A DNA stretch of 56,613 nt, taken from contig NZ_QEAS01000018.1 of assembly GCF_003130405.1 (NCBI RefSeq), positions 33,926 through 90,538 of the forward strand, in the 5' to 3' direction. Shown here piece by piece: positions 39,496 through 48,819 of the stretch. The notes under the pieces were generated by a model. It worked only from the letters and a program-made list of their open reading frames with translations, had not been told where the DNA came from and ran no database searches. This DNA comes from Pararcticibacter amylolyticus (lineage in GTDB: Bacteria > Bacteroidota > Bacteroidia > Sphingobacteriales > Sphingobacteriaceae). Every line of letters starts with the position of its first letter. The stretch's first letter is position 1. The position numbers were made by a program, and so were the translations under genes.

Positions 39496-41175
39496 TCAGG
39501 GTTTGTTAATGATCGTTCCGTTTGTGTGGAAACGCGGCCAGATCTGATCCTGGTCCACGGGGATAAAATGGATCATATCCCACCAGGTTCCATTGGCATC
39601 ACCACCGGCGGTACCTACGCCCTCAAAACGAAGCAGGTGCTTATCGGTAGTTTTTACGTCAACGGTACCGAGGTAGCGGCTGACTATCGCATTGTTGCTG
39701 GTAACATCAGTATGCCACTTGAAGCCGGCCCCCTCCATCTCCGCATCGGAAACGTTCTTAAGATTATATTCAGCCATGTTGAGGATGCGCGACAGAGGAG
39801 CTCCGTCAAAATAGCCCTGCAGTAATGGTGCCCTGCTGTTAGCTCGGTAGCACACCCAGATCTTGTACTTACCTCTCACGAGCATAGGCGTTACGAACTC
39901 AATCCAATGTGCCCTTTTTGTAGAAGCTGCTGCAGCCATTGGCAACTGCAAACGATTTCCCTTAAAGTGCCCTGCACCGGCATTTCCCTGGTAATTGATT
40001 GTATAACCGCTTTCCCATCGTATTGCATCGAGCTTCGTAATGCCATTGATGACGCCGCCGTTGAATGCCGGCTGCGATTTCAGTTCAGGCTGCTCTGCAA
40101 CGTCATAATAAACAGCAACAGGATTTCTTACCTTGATAGTGAAGTGTCCGGCTGCCAGATGCAGAACGCCATTAGCAGCAGAATTGTCGCTTTGGTTCCT
40201 GACAATCTCCACCCCTGGCTCGTATACCCCGTTAAACTCGTCGTCATTAACCAGTACTTTTTGATTTTTTTCCTTCGTTGTGATCACCTCAAACGGAGCG
40301 TATGTCCGATGGGATGTAGAAGAAACAATATCAGCCAGGTATTTGGCATCGGGAAGAATATGATAAAGGGCAAAAAGATAAAGACTGTCGTGAGGATTCT
40401 GAGGATTTCCTGTTTTGCAATACCTGTCTTTAAGGGCCTGGTAGCTTGGAAAACCAGCCGCAGCGAGGGCTTCATCGGGCTCAGCGATGAGCGTCTTCCA
40501 CCGGCCCGTACTATCGGGATCAGTATTATCGGCGGGCAGCACATTAAGGGAATCGTAAAGATGGGTTTCTCTTAACAGTTGTTTAAAGATAGAGAGACGT
40601 TCGTCTGCGTCTACCATTTGGGCAACCGTAAACTTTGCAGGCTTCAGTACCTGATCAATTGAATGGATAATGCCGTTCCCGGTCAGAATATTTGCTTTCA
40701 CAATATTGGCTTGCCGGTTTACTGTTATTTTAGTTACACCGCCGGCATTTGCTGTTCCGGTTATGAGAAACTGACCATACATGGTGAGTCTCGGCAGCTT
40801 TCCATCAGTAAACGCTGTTGTTCCGATAGTATCCTGGAGTATATGATAACGCACCAGATCTAAAAGATCCTTCGCGGGGATCTGGTCTGCAGAGGATACT
40901 CCTTTTTCTTTCAGATAGGCATCAACGGCACTGTTTGTCGGGGCAAAAAGAGTATATTCGCCGTATGCACCAAGAAATGCAGCGGTCTTGGTTAAGTCAA
41001 GAATTTTCCGGAACTCAGAAAATTCGTCAGGATGATTATCCAGATACCCCGTAATATTCACATCAGAAGTGGTCTCGTAAACTATATTGTCTTTTTTGCA
41101 GGCACTCAGATATACGAGAATAACACAAGACATTCCCAGAATCATTGCAAATGCGTTCTTCTTAAGCTCTTTCAT
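39496..41175 (-). CDS. Medium FAS1-domain lipoprotein with CBM-like C-terminus (Module II)
   Basis: 559-aa lipoprotein from the ATG at 41175 (MKELKKNAF; lipobox YLSAC); a TTG at 41181 is the only earlier start. Two FAS1 domains: about 45-175 (GAYGEYTLFAPTNSAVDAYL, closing NGIIHSIDQVLKP) and about 180-340 (LSIFKQLLRETHLYDSL, closing NGVLHLAAGHFTIK). The C-terminal beta-sandwich has VRGKYKIWVCYRANSR, LQGYFDGAPLSRIL, TVDVKTTDKHLLRFEGVG and WDMIHFIPVDQDQIWPRF. This order resembles CBM6/malectin folds, where the pGkYkv strand and a final D-I-F strand are hallmarks. It lies 16 nt after SusD. Paralogue: 10535-12295. Confidence 0.85.
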   Translation of the reverse strand: MKELKKNAFAMILGMSCVILVYLSACKKDNIVYETTSDVNITGYLDNHPDEFSEFRKILDLTKTAAFLGAYGEYTLFAPTNSAVDAYLKEKGVSSADQIPAKDLLDLVRYHILQDTIGTTAFTDGKLPRLTMYGQFLITGTANAGGVTKITVNRQANIVKANILTGNGIIHSIDQVLKPAKFTVAQMVDADERLSIFKQLLRETHLYDSLNVLPADNTDPDSTGRWKTLIAEPDEALAAAGFPSYQALKDRYCKTGNPQNPHDSLYLFALYHILPDAKYLADIVSSTSHRTYAPFEVITTKEKNQKVLVNDDEFNGVYEPGVEIVRNQSDNSAANGVLHLAAGHFTIKVRNPVAVYYDVAEQPELKSQPAFNGGVINGITKLDAIRWESGYTINYQGNAGAGHFKGNRLQLPMAAAASTKRAHWIEFVTPMLVRGKYKIWVCYRANSRAPLLQGYFDGAPLSRILNMAEYNLKNVSDAEMEGAGFKWHTDVTSNNAIVSRYLGTVDVKTTDKHLLRFEGVGTAGGDANGTWWDMIHFIPVDQDQIWPRFHTNGTIINKP

Positions 41176-41191
41176 CTCCAATACAGGTTAA

Positions 41192-42694
41192 TTATTTATA
41201 AAATGGGTTTTGTTCGAGCAAGCCGCCTCCGCGGGTCAGTTCATCAGCATTGACAGGCAGGTAGTGACTGTTAAAATCCCGGTACTTATTACGAACAGCC
41301 TGCTGGCTGTTTCCGGGTGCATTCACCACCACGATATCGAGCATCCTGTTGAATGCGGATGTAGAGTAATTATTCCTTTTAGCGTGGCGCAACACATCAA
41401 ACCACCTTTTTCCTTCAAATGCAAATTCACGTGCGCGTTCAGAGAGTATATAGTCGGAGATTCCTTCCTGATCTTCGGGATCAGGGTTTTGCTCGGTTGC
41501 GGCCAGAGCGTGCGCTCTGGCCCGGATTGTTTTGACGAGGCTTAATGCCTCTGCACCTTTTCCAAGCCATGTTAAGGCCTCTGCCTTCATCAGCAGGATA
41601 TCGGCGTAACGGTAAACAATCCAGTGTGAAGTGTAATCGTCGATGCTGCGGCCTTCAAGATCACCCTGACCTCCGTTTGCCCCCGCATATTTCCAGACGA
41701 CGTTTATGGATGAATTTACGGAAGCGCCGTTCCCCCGGAAGTCGTACAATGAGGGATTTTCTATATTAACGGTGTAAATCTCATCCATCACGACGGGATT
41801 TACCTCAAACCGGCGGGTGGAAGCCCCAAACATGTTATAGAAGGGATTGAGCCGTTGCTTATCAAACTGAATTTCAAAGATGCTCTCATTGGAATTTTGT
41901 AAATAATACAAGATGCTGAACCAGCGGGACTGTGAGGATTCTGTAATGAGGCCGAACTTGCCGGAGTTCACCAGCTTGTCGCAAGCGTCAAGCGCCTTCT
42001 GATAATCTTCCATCCACAGATACACATCCGCCTGCATCGCATTCACCGTGTACTTTGTAATCCGGCCCTTGTCCTTTGCTGTTGAGCCATAGGTTATAAA
42101 GGCATGTTTGTCGGCAAAGTCAAGATCGCTTATAATCTGCCGGGAAACTTCGTCTTTACTGCTTTTGGCGATACGTTCAATATCCTTATCAGAGGAGGAA
42201 GGATCCAGCTTAAGAGGGACCTCTCCAAATACCCGTAAGAGATAGAAATACATCAGGCCCCGGATGCCGTAGGCTTCCGCCATATATGCGTCGAGTTCAT
42301 CCTGAGACAGGGTCGGATCACTTTTCAGTACCTGGGGGGCAAATTTTATAACTGTATTACAATAATTGATCGTACTATATACGATCCCCCAGTTTGTATA
42401 TCCGTTTGACGAAAGGATATTTGTCGTCATCAGGTTTTGCTCGTCGATCGTGGTACGGGTAGTCGCGGCGATCATATCGGCCCTTAACTCGCCCCAGACA
42501 AAAAGATTGTTTACCAGAGGATCCTTAAGAAGAGAGGCGTAAATCCCTGTCACGGCAGCCTGCACCTGCTCCTTTGTCTTCCAGAAATCACCTCCCGTTA
42601 TTCCATCCTGAGGTTTCAGTTCAAGCCATTTATTACAGGATGATGTGCAGAGAACAAGAGTCAGTACAATTGAACACACCAATATCTTTTTCAT
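41192..42694 (-). CDS. SusD/RagB-family lipoprotein (Module II, proximal pair)
   Basis: 500-aa SusD homologue. I start at the ATG at 42694 (MKKILVCSIVLTLVL, lipobox CTSSC, Cys about 20) rather than the TTG three codons earlier. N-terminal KWLELKPQDGITGGDFWKTK, then LFVWGELRADMIAA, AYGIRGLMYFYLLRVFGEVP and the C-terminal signature ERAREFAFEGKRWFDVLR followed by HAKRNNYS. It pairs with the SusC 18 nt upstream. Paralogue: 12329-13807. A 22-bp perfect palindrome sits inside the gene at 41501-41522, in the stretch encoding RARAHALAA; the paralogue has different residues there, so it is not required by the fold. Confidence 0.92.
   Translation of the reverse strand: MKKILVCSIVLTLVLCTSSCNKWLELKPQDGITGGDFWKTKEQVQAAVTGIYASLLKDPLVNNLFVWGELRADMIAATTRTTIDEQNLMTTNILSSNGYTNWGIVYSTINYCNTVIKFAPQVLKSDPTLSQDELDAYMAEAYGIRGLMYFYLLRVFGEVPLKLDPSSSDKDIERIAKSSKDEVSRQIISDLDFADKHAFITYGSTAKDKGRITKYTVNAMQADVYLWMEDYQKALDACDKLVNSGKFGLITESSQSRWFSILYYLQNSNESIFEIQFDKQRLNPFYNMFGASTRRFEVNPVVMDEIYTVNIENPSLYDFRGNGASVNSSINVVWKYAGANGGQGDLEGRSIDDYTSHWIVYRYADILLMKAEALTWLGKGAEALSLVKTIRARAHALAATEQNPDPEDQEGISDYILSERAREFAFEGKRWFDVLRHAKRNNYSTSAFNRMLDIVVVNAPGNSQQAVRNKYRDFNSHYLPVNADELTRGGGLLEQNPFYK
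41501..41522. repeat. Perfect inverted repeat inside a susD gene
   Basis: GGCCAGAGCG and its exact complement CGCTCTGGCC are separated by two bases within the coding region. It could form a GC-rich hairpin in the mRNA. The site has no obvious function and may be chance from Ala/Arg-rich codons. Confidence 0.6.
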
Positions 42695-42712
42695 TATCTT
42701 CAATTTAAACGA

Positions 42713-45700
42713 TTAAAAACCAAGGGTTAAGCCCAGCACAAAATTCTTTGTCGGAGGAGTCAGGCTATCGTCCTGCGCATACTTGAAAGGATCGGTATTT
42801 CCTTTTACCGACACATCGGGATCCTGCCCTGTATAATTCGTCCACGTATAAAGATTCTCGGCAGTCAGGTAGATGGTACCCGTTTTAATTCCTAAGCGGC
42901 GGAGGAGATCTTTATCCATGGTATACCTCAATGTGACTTGCCGGAGCCGGACGAAAGATGCATCTTCCACATACCGGTCTGAGCCAAGCCAATTGTATCC
43001 CTTCCGGTAGAGAGCCCTTGGGATATCGGTTTCGTCTCCCGGATTCCGCCATCTTCTCAACACCGCAGTGCTTTGATTATTGAAGCTGAACATATTGGTC
43101 GTATTCATCTTTCCCCCGTTAATCATGTCATAATCCATACGGTAGTTAAAAAAGGTTTGAAGAAACCAGGTCTTCTTATAATTCACATTGAAGCCAAATC
43201 CTCCCGTCACCTTCGGAATACTGTTCCCTAAATACACCATGTCTTTATAATCGATATTACCATCATGATTTATATCCTCATACCTGGCATCTCCTGCCTG
43301 GAAAACATAATCCGTGAGCGGGTAGTTAAAACGCATTCTGACGTTCTGCCCTGTAGGACCTGTTATGATTTCTCCGTTCGCATCGCGGGCCAGGGTAGCA
43401 TCGTCATCTTTGTAAACTCCCTTATACCGGAAGCCGTAGAAGGATCCAAAGGGATTACCAATTTGCAGATAGGTCTTGTACTTACCATTTTCTCCCACCC
43501 TTACTGTATTTTCACGGGGGTAGTATTCAGAAACCGATTTAACAACATTCAGATTCTGTGCAATATTGAAATCTACACCGATTGTCCAGTTCTTCGTTTT
43601 TAGGGGGATAGTGTTGATAAGGAGCTCCCAGCCCTTATTATCCATCGTACCAACATTAAACATGAGCTGGCTATACCCGCTGTAATATGGCAGCTGCAAT
43701 TTGTCAAACAGGAGGTCACGGGTGCGGTTCCTGTAAATTTCGGCATCAAGCCTGATCCTGTAATTAAAAAGACCGAGATTGAATCCCAGGTTCTCACCGA
43801 CCAGGGTTTCCCATTTCAGGTTATCTAATTGAATCGAGGCCGGGTAAACTCCCGACTCTCCTAAATAGGTCCAGTTCCAGGTGTTATAATTATTATAGAA
43901 AAGATAATTTCTTGAAGGTGCTTTCCCGGCATGCCCATAACTTGCACGGAAACTAAGATCATCTATAAATTTAAACTTCTGCATAAATGGCTCGCCCTGC
44001 TCTCCTGCAAAGTGCCATCGCAGGGATACTGCCGGGAAATAGCCGTACCTGTTCTGAGATCCGAAGCGTGAATTGCCATCCATGCGGATACTTCCGTTTA
44101 TCATGTAGCGGTTTTTGTACCCGTACTGCCCGTTAAGCAGAACCCCGATGGTCCGGTATTGCTCAAGCCCTGAAGTGAGATCGCCTGTGATCGTCCTGGA
44201 TGGTATGGATGGGTCTCCAAGCAATGAAGATGCAGTATTGGACGTCAGGCTGTATTGAGTCTGATTCCTTTCATCGGTGGTCTGTATTGAGAGCAGAGAT
44301 GTGAAACTATGGTTCTCAGGCAGCTGCGGATTAAAGAAAAACTTAAGGTTCGACTGTATTCCAAAACCATCCCAGTCTGAATCTGTCGCCCTGTTTACAA
44401 ATGTCTCTGTGAAATAGCGGCCTGTAGCAATCTGGGGAAGGAATGTATTGGTCTTGGAGCTATTAATATCAAACTGGAGGTCGAAAGTTGTCAGAAGCCA
44501 CTTTGGAATCAGATCGTACCTTATATTAAATTTAGGCACTACCCTTTGAACGGTGGTATTCATGAAACCTTCATTAGCCATTGCAAGAGGATTAAAAGTA
44601 CCGGTCACTCTTAGTTTATCGTCAAAGCCGAACTGTCCCTGGATGTTTGAAGCAGGCGAGAGATAGACCGGGGTCATATTACCATACTCGTCAAACTCAT
44701 AAGGCGACATGTTGGGCATTTTCTGATAAGCCACATCCCTGATCCTATCGGTAAAATTAGCCGGGTTGTTTGAATACGTATAGGCAATATCGGTCCTGAA
44801 CCGGATCCTGTTGGACACGTTGTAATCGAGATTTATCTTCGAGGTGATCCTTTCCAGGGCTGTGCCTTTGGTTGTTCCTTTCGAATTGAGATATCCGACG
44901 GAAGCGTAGTACTTCGCTTTCTGCCCGCCGCCGGTCATCGATATGTTATGATCGTGCTGAATACCTGTGCGGGTTATCTCATCGATCCAGTTGGTATTGT
45001 TGCTGTAATTATAATAGTAATAGGGATCATTAGGGTCGTAGGAGAACTCCTTGTTATTATTCCTGTTCAGGGGCAGTCCACCCGCATTGGAAACCATCTC
45101 GGGAACAAGCATTGAGAACTGGTCGCCTGACAGCAGCGGAATGGGTTCCGGCTGCTTGTTTACCGTAGCACGCAAATTATATGTCACCACCGGCTTTCCT
45201 ATTGCTCCGCGTTTGGTGCGGACAATAAGCACTCCGTTAGCCGCCCTGGCACCCCAAACAGCCGTTGATGCAGCATCCTTAAGCACCGTAATCTCCTCAA
45301 TATCAGAGGGGGCAATATTCAGCAGCTGAGCGTAGCCCTGTGCGTCGGCTGTACCAAAATCAAAGCTTTCGGGAACAGAAGTTTCATAGGGCATATCGTC
45401 GACGACAATGAGCGGATTTGAATTGCCACTTAATGATGCCGTTCCCCTGATCCTGATGGACATACCGGCTCCGGGGTCGCCGGAAGTACTGCCAAAATCG
45501 ACACCGGGCATGCGCCCCTGCAAGGCCTGGTCTATAGATGCTGCAGAGAGCTCTTTGAGGTCGTCTGCCTTAACGCGGGTGATAGCTCCTGTTATATTCT
45601 TCTCGTCGATCAGAAGGCCTCCGCCGGTTGATACCTGCTTTTTCGCAGTAATCACCACATCCTGCAGTTCTTTTGATGATCCGTCGAGCTGGACATTCAG

Positions 45701-45991
45701 TACTGTCCGCCCGTTGATGCTGATAACCGAAGTTCTATATCCTATGTACGATACGGAGATCCTGTTCTGAAGACTGGAAACCCTCAGCACGTAGTTCCCT
45801 TCTATATCGGTAGAGATGCCGGTGATGGTTCTGCCGTCCTTGTCCAGTTCGACAACAGACGCACCAATAATTGCCTGCTTGTCCTGTTTGTCTGTCACCT
45901 TTCCCCGCAGGATCGCTTTCTGGCCTGCTGTCTGTGCTGCCAGCTCTGCCAGTGTGAATATAAATACAAGGACAAGACTTATCTTTTTCAT
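42713..45991 (-). CDS. SusC-like TonB-dependent transporter (Module II, proximal)
   Basis: 1092-aa transporter from the ATG at 45991, which begins a clean signal peptide (MKKISLVLVFIFTLAELAAQ). Earlier in-frame ATGs at 46033 and 46015 would overlap the upstream gene and add a polar stretch. Carboxypeptidase-regulatory domain (GKVTDKQDKQAIIGASVVEL), TonB-box-like LQDVVITAKKQ, plug with SIDQALQGRMPGVDFGS, IRIRGTASLSGNSNPLIVVD and VLKDAASTAVWGARAANGV; the barrel ends LTLGF with the expected aromatic residue. It has no STN domain. It is paralogous to 13818-17087 over its whole length. It lies 25 nt after the large FAS1 gene and 18 nt before its SusD. The substrate is unknown. Confidence 0.92.
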   Translation of the reverse strand: MKKISLVLVFIFTLAELAAQTAGQKAILRGKVTDKQDKQAIIGASVVELDKDGRTITGISTDIEGNYVLRVSSLQNRISVSYIGYRTSVISINGRTVLNVQLDGSSKELQDVVITAKKQVSTGGGLLIDEKNITGAITRVKADDLKELSAASIDQALQGRMPGVDFGSTSGDPGAGMSIRIRGTASLSGNSNPLIVVDDMPYETSVPESFDFGTADAQGYAQLLNIAPSDIEEITVLKDAASTAVWGARAANGVLIVRTKRGAIGKPVVTYNLRATVNKQPEPIPLLSGDQFSMLVPEMVSNAGGLPLNRNNNKEFSYDPNDPYYYYNYSNNTNWIDEITRTGIQHDHNISMTGGGQKAKYYASVGYLNSKGTTKGTALERITSKINLDYNVSNRIRFRTDIAYTYSNNPANFTDRIRDVAYQKMPNMSPYEFDEYGNMTPVYLSPASNIQGQFGFDDKLRVTGTFNPLAMANEGFMNTTVQRVVPKFNIRYDLIPKWLLTTFDLQFDINSSKTNTFLPQIATGRYFTETFVNRATDSDWDGFGIQSNLKFFFNPQLPENHSFTSLLSIQTTDERNQTQYSLTSNTASSLLGDPSIPSRTITGDLTSGLEQYRTIGVLLNGQYGYKNRYMINGSIRMDGNSRFGSQNRYGYFPAVSLRWHFAGEQGEPFMQKFKFIDDLSFRASYGHAGKAPSRNYLFYNNYNTWNWTYLGESGVYPASIQLDNLKWETLVGENLGFNLGLFNYRIRLDAEIYRNRTRDLLFDKLQLPYYSGYSQLMFNVGTMDNKGWELLINTIPLKTKNWTIGVDFNIAQNLNVVKSVSEYYPRENTVRVGENGKYKTYLQIGNPFGSFYGFRYKGVYKDDDATLARDANGEIITGPTGQNVRMRFNYPLTDYVFQAGDARYEDINHDGNIDYKDMVYLGNSIPKVTGGFGFNVNYKKTWFLQTFFNYRMDYDMINGGKMNTTNMFSFNNQSTAVLRRWRNPGDETDIPRALYRKGYNWLGSDRYVEDASFVRLRQVTLRYTMDKDLLRRLGIKTGTIYLTAENLYTWTNYTGQDPDVSVKGNTDPFKYAQDDSLTPPTKNFVLGLTLGF

Positions 45992-46016
45992 GATGTATCT
46001 TACTCTTATGCCCATT

Positions 46017-48239
46017 TTATTCCAGATCTCCATATTTAAGGACTTTATTGATTGAGTGAATAAGAGTCCGGTTGGACAGATTATTACTATAAGAAAGATT
46101 TGTGGTAGTGGTATTTCCTTTCGAATCCCGGAGAAGAAGTCCGGAGGCCTGCCTGGTCACTGAGATATACTCCTTTCCTCCTTCAAGATTGGTCAGCAGA
46201 GTTTCTACAGAAAGGGCATCATCAGTCTTTCCATCTGCGGCAATTGTCTTTTTATTGAGGAGATGGTATTTGATAAACTTCGATACCTTTTCCGCATCGC
46301 CTTGTGCCGGATTAAAATTCGGAACACCGGTAGCTGCATTGCCAGGAAGGATTTCATCCCGGACAGCCTGCTCTATAGCGGCATTGGTGGGTACAAACAG
46401 GGTGTAAAAGCTCCCGGCTGCCGTTCCGGAGATCACTTGTGACGCCTGGGTATAAACGAGGGAGTTTAACAAATAATTATAAAAATGGCTAAACTGTGCA
46501 GGCATTGATGCAGCGAGCTTCTGCAGATGGAAACCAATTTCCTTTTCAGTGAATTTCAGTATCCCGTGGGTGTAGTAAACAGGTCCGTTAATGGTATTTT
46601 CCACCTTGTCTATCGTGACCGCGTCTCCGGCGTCTTCATTTCCGGCTGCATATACCTTCCCATTTTTATACTTGATATATTCTTCGTTAAAAGTCTGTAA
46701 GATGCCTTCCCCCGACAGGTCGGGAACTTTTTCGGGAACTACCGAGTTTTGTACAATCCGGTATACCCTGTTCCTGGAAATCTCCGCGTTCTGCTCAACT
46801 CCGTTGAGCGTATAAGCCCATCGCAGGAATTGTGTGTTATAACTATAGCCCTCATTCGCAAACTGACCATTGGAAATAAGGAAAAGGGTATAACCGATAG
46901 AAGGGTTGATCAAAGAGTATTTGAGGCTCGTTTCATCCAGCGCTTTAGTCATCAAAGAATATTGAGGATCCAGGTATGGCTTAGAATAAACCGTTCTAAA
47001 CACATTGGCCTTCTGAACTTCATTCGTGGCATAAAACATCCCGTTACTCATCAGCTTTTTCTCCATGATATTAGCGGCTGAGAAAGTTGCGGTTTCATTC
47101 TGGCTGTTCTTTAAACTGCCAAGTTTCCCGGGCCAGAGGGTTGCGGTCCACATATGGCTATTGATAAAATCAGTAAGCAGGGATTTGGGAGCGTCTTTGA
47201 AAGATCCGTATTTATCTTTCAAGATTCCGCCTTCTTTATATAAAAAGGTCTCAAGAGCATCGTTGGTGGGTACAACAAGAGTGAATCCGTCAGTCTGGGG
47301 ATCTGTTGTATTGTTGGTATAGTTTTCGCTGTTCGGCGCAAAAGAGAGCAAGCTGCTATACAACTTCGCATACACTTTTTCTGACGACCCGGTCAGTACG
47401 TTGTATCTATGCGTAAGGTCGGGAATCTCAGTATAGGTGACCAGATAGTCATCCAGTAATTTCTTAAATTCTGAGTAATCAGCATTCGATGCAAGTTGTT
47501 CGTCGATAGTTCTCAAAGGAGTAATCACCTTATCTATTTCATGAATGACTCCGTTTTCAGCCAGGATATCCGCGTTGACAACTTTAGCTCCGGCAACATT
47601 AAATCCCGAAGGTACTGACCCAGGGAAAAGGGTAGTATAGTCGTCGTCGGTCACTCCCTTATTATCCATAAAACCCTTTATGAAGTAGGGGACATGTTTA
47701 TTGTTATTATCATTAAGGATATAGACTCCTGAATTAACCCCGTCGGGAGCAATGGAATTCCCATCCACAATTTTATCTATGCCATCCTTCTTTGGACCTT
47801 CTTTTACAAAATCATAATAAGCGGTACGCCGTTTATAGGCAGAATTGGGCACTGGTCCGCTTGCCGCCTGATAATTTGTAAGCTGATCCTTCCGGAATGC
47901 ATCTATTACAAGTGAATATTTCACAATTGCCCGGGCCTGCTCTTCGCTGATACCGGCAACTGTGGTAAGCTTATTCTCCGAAAGAAATGCCTGGAATGCG
48001 TCGTCGTTAGGGGCAAATACAGTCCACCATCCCTGGGAGCTCAGGATATTCTTGTACCCTGCTTTATCTACGACCGACAGAAACGAGGTAAAATTCTTCC
48101 TTGCCTGCAACTGCTGGTAAATCGGGTCGCCCAACCATTCCGGCCGGTCGTAATAATCGTTCCACTCCTTTTTACTACACCCGGATGCAAGGATGAGCAG
48201 GAGAATGCAGATTAAGAATTTTGGTACTAATCTATTCAT
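46017..48239 (-). CDS. Large four-FAS1 lipoprotein, first gene of Module II
   Basis: 740-aa lipoprotein (lipobox LASGC, Cys about 21, then SKKEW). It has four FAS1 domains in the same order as its paralogue at 17111: the first opens with ARKNFTSFLSVVDKAGYKNI and WTVFAPNDDAFQAFL; the second with FTLVVPTNDALETFL; the third with DPQYSLMTKALDETSLKYSL; the fourth with YTLFVPTNAAIEQAV and closes LIHSINKVLKYG. The phrase YYDRPEWLGDPIYQQLQ after the signal is almost the same as in Module I, which supports block duplication. It leads the operon behind a leader of about 270 nt. No enzymatic motif is visible; surface binding or adhesion is the likely role. Confidence 0.87.
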   Translation of the reverse strand: MNRLVPKFLICILLLILASGCSKKEWNDYYDRPEWLGDPIYQQLQARKNFTSFLSVVDKAGYKNILSSQGWWTVFAPNDDAFQAFLSENKLTTVAGISEEQARAIVKYSLVIDAFRKDQLTNYQAASGPVPNSAYKRRTAYYDFVKEGPKKDGIDKIVDGNSIAPDGVNSGVYILNDNNNKHVPYFIKGFMDNKGVTDDDYTTLFPGSVPSGFNVAGAKVVNADILAENGVIHEIDKVITPLRTIDEQLASNADYSEFKKLLDDYLVTYTEIPDLTHRYNVLTGSSEKVYAKLYSSLLSFAPNSENYTNNTTDPQTDGFTLVVPTNDALETFLYKEGGILKDKYGSFKDAPKSLLTDFINSHMWTATLWPGKLGSLKNSQNETATFSAANIMEKKLMSNGMFYATNEVQKANVFRTVYSKPYLDPQYSLMTKALDETSLKYSLINPSIGYTLFLISNGQFANEGYSYNTQFLRWAYTLNGVEQNAEISRNRVYRIVQNSVVPEKVPDLSGEGILQTFNEEYIKYKNGKVYAAGNEDAGDAVTIDKVENTINGPVYYTHGILKFTEKEIGFHLQKLAASMPAQFSHFYNYLLNSLVYTQASQVISGTAAGSFYTLFVPTNAAIEQAVRDEILPGNAATGVPNFNPAQGDAEKVSKFIKYHLLNKKTIAADGKTDDALSVETLLTNLEGGKEYISVTRQASGLLLRDSKGNTTTTNLSYSNNLSNRTLIHSINKVLKYGDLE

Positions 48240-48513
48240 ATTTAATTAATTGGTTATTTGGTCAGGCGAGCCTGTGTTTATAATCGTTAAAAGAACACTT
48301 AAAATAATATATAAAGAGGGACAGGGCCGGCTATGTACGTTGCAAGCGGCTATATCATGGCCCCGAAGGGTCGTATGTTAAGAAAAAGTGTTTGCTCCTG
48401 ATTTAATCAGGCTATGACAGGCGTTCGTTACTTAAAGTAAGCTTTTCCCATATTTATTAGTTTAAATTTATATTCGGTTATACTATGTTCAGTCTGGTTG
48501 GCTTATAATTAAC
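48240..48513 (-). promoter_or_regulatory. Long 5' leader of Module II
   Basis: If copy C of the promoter element is used, the leader is about 270 nt. It contains CCTGAT/ATCAGG around 3 nt and a CCC-TTCG-GGG tetraloop hairpin near 48362-48371. Sequence similarity to the Module I leader is slight, but the length and place are alike. No known riboswitch is recognised. Confidence 0.35.
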
Positions 48514-48558
48514 CTAATTTAGGATAAGGTTAAAGGACCGGCAACCTGCTGCATCCTG
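48514..48558 (-). promoter_or_regulatory. Composite promoter-like element, copy C (Module II)
   Basis: Minus-strand CAGG-N6-CAGGTTGC at 48558-48541, then 20 bases from its TTG to TAAATTAG (48521-48514). The implied start is near 48507, ahead of the large FAS1 gene. It has the same geometry as copy B before the duplicate module. Confidence 0.6.
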
Positions 48559-48580
48559 CTTCATTGGAAAATTGCCAGGT

Positions 48581-48613
48581 AAAAAGACAGAAGTGTTTCA
48601 CTTGAACACTTCT
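48581..48613 (-). terminator. Second terminator-like hairpin after the STN-SusCD operon
   Basis: AGAAGTGTT and its complement AACACTTCT (loop 7 nt) at 48589-48613. On the minus strand, TTTTT follows three bases after the stem. It would back up the stronger terminator at 48751 and insulate Module II from read-through. Confidence 0.6.
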
Positions 48614-48750
48614 ATAACGTTTTAGCTATTTTTAAAAAATTTCATTTTTTTTATATAAAGGGAGAATGGCCGTTTAAAAGCAGGGTATTTTGCTGGAATA
48701 GTGGCGGATAGGCATCCCAAAACTCACTGAACAAAGTAATATTCCCCAAC

Positions 48751-48799
48751 GTAAAAACGACTCAGGAAGCGCCGACTTTCATCGCATACGCTTCCTGAG
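48751..48799 (-). terminator. Rho-independent terminator of the STN-SusCD operon
   Basis: Eleven-base perfect stem CTCAGGAAGCG / CGCTTCCTGAG (48761-48771 with 48789-48799) and a 17-nt loop, followed on the minus strand by TCG and TTTTT. It lies 21 nt after the SusD stop. Confidence 0.8.
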
Positions 48800-48819
48800 A
48801 GGGCTTATCTAAGCCTTTT

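Larger units (their letters stand above)
32943..48239 (-). repeat. Module II of the duplicated FAS1/SusCD block
   Basis: The same seven-gene order as 4024-19294 with inter-gene gaps of 6-33 nt. It is followed by a different enzyme set (CE12, sulfatase, GH43-like, three GH2). Confidence 0.85.
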
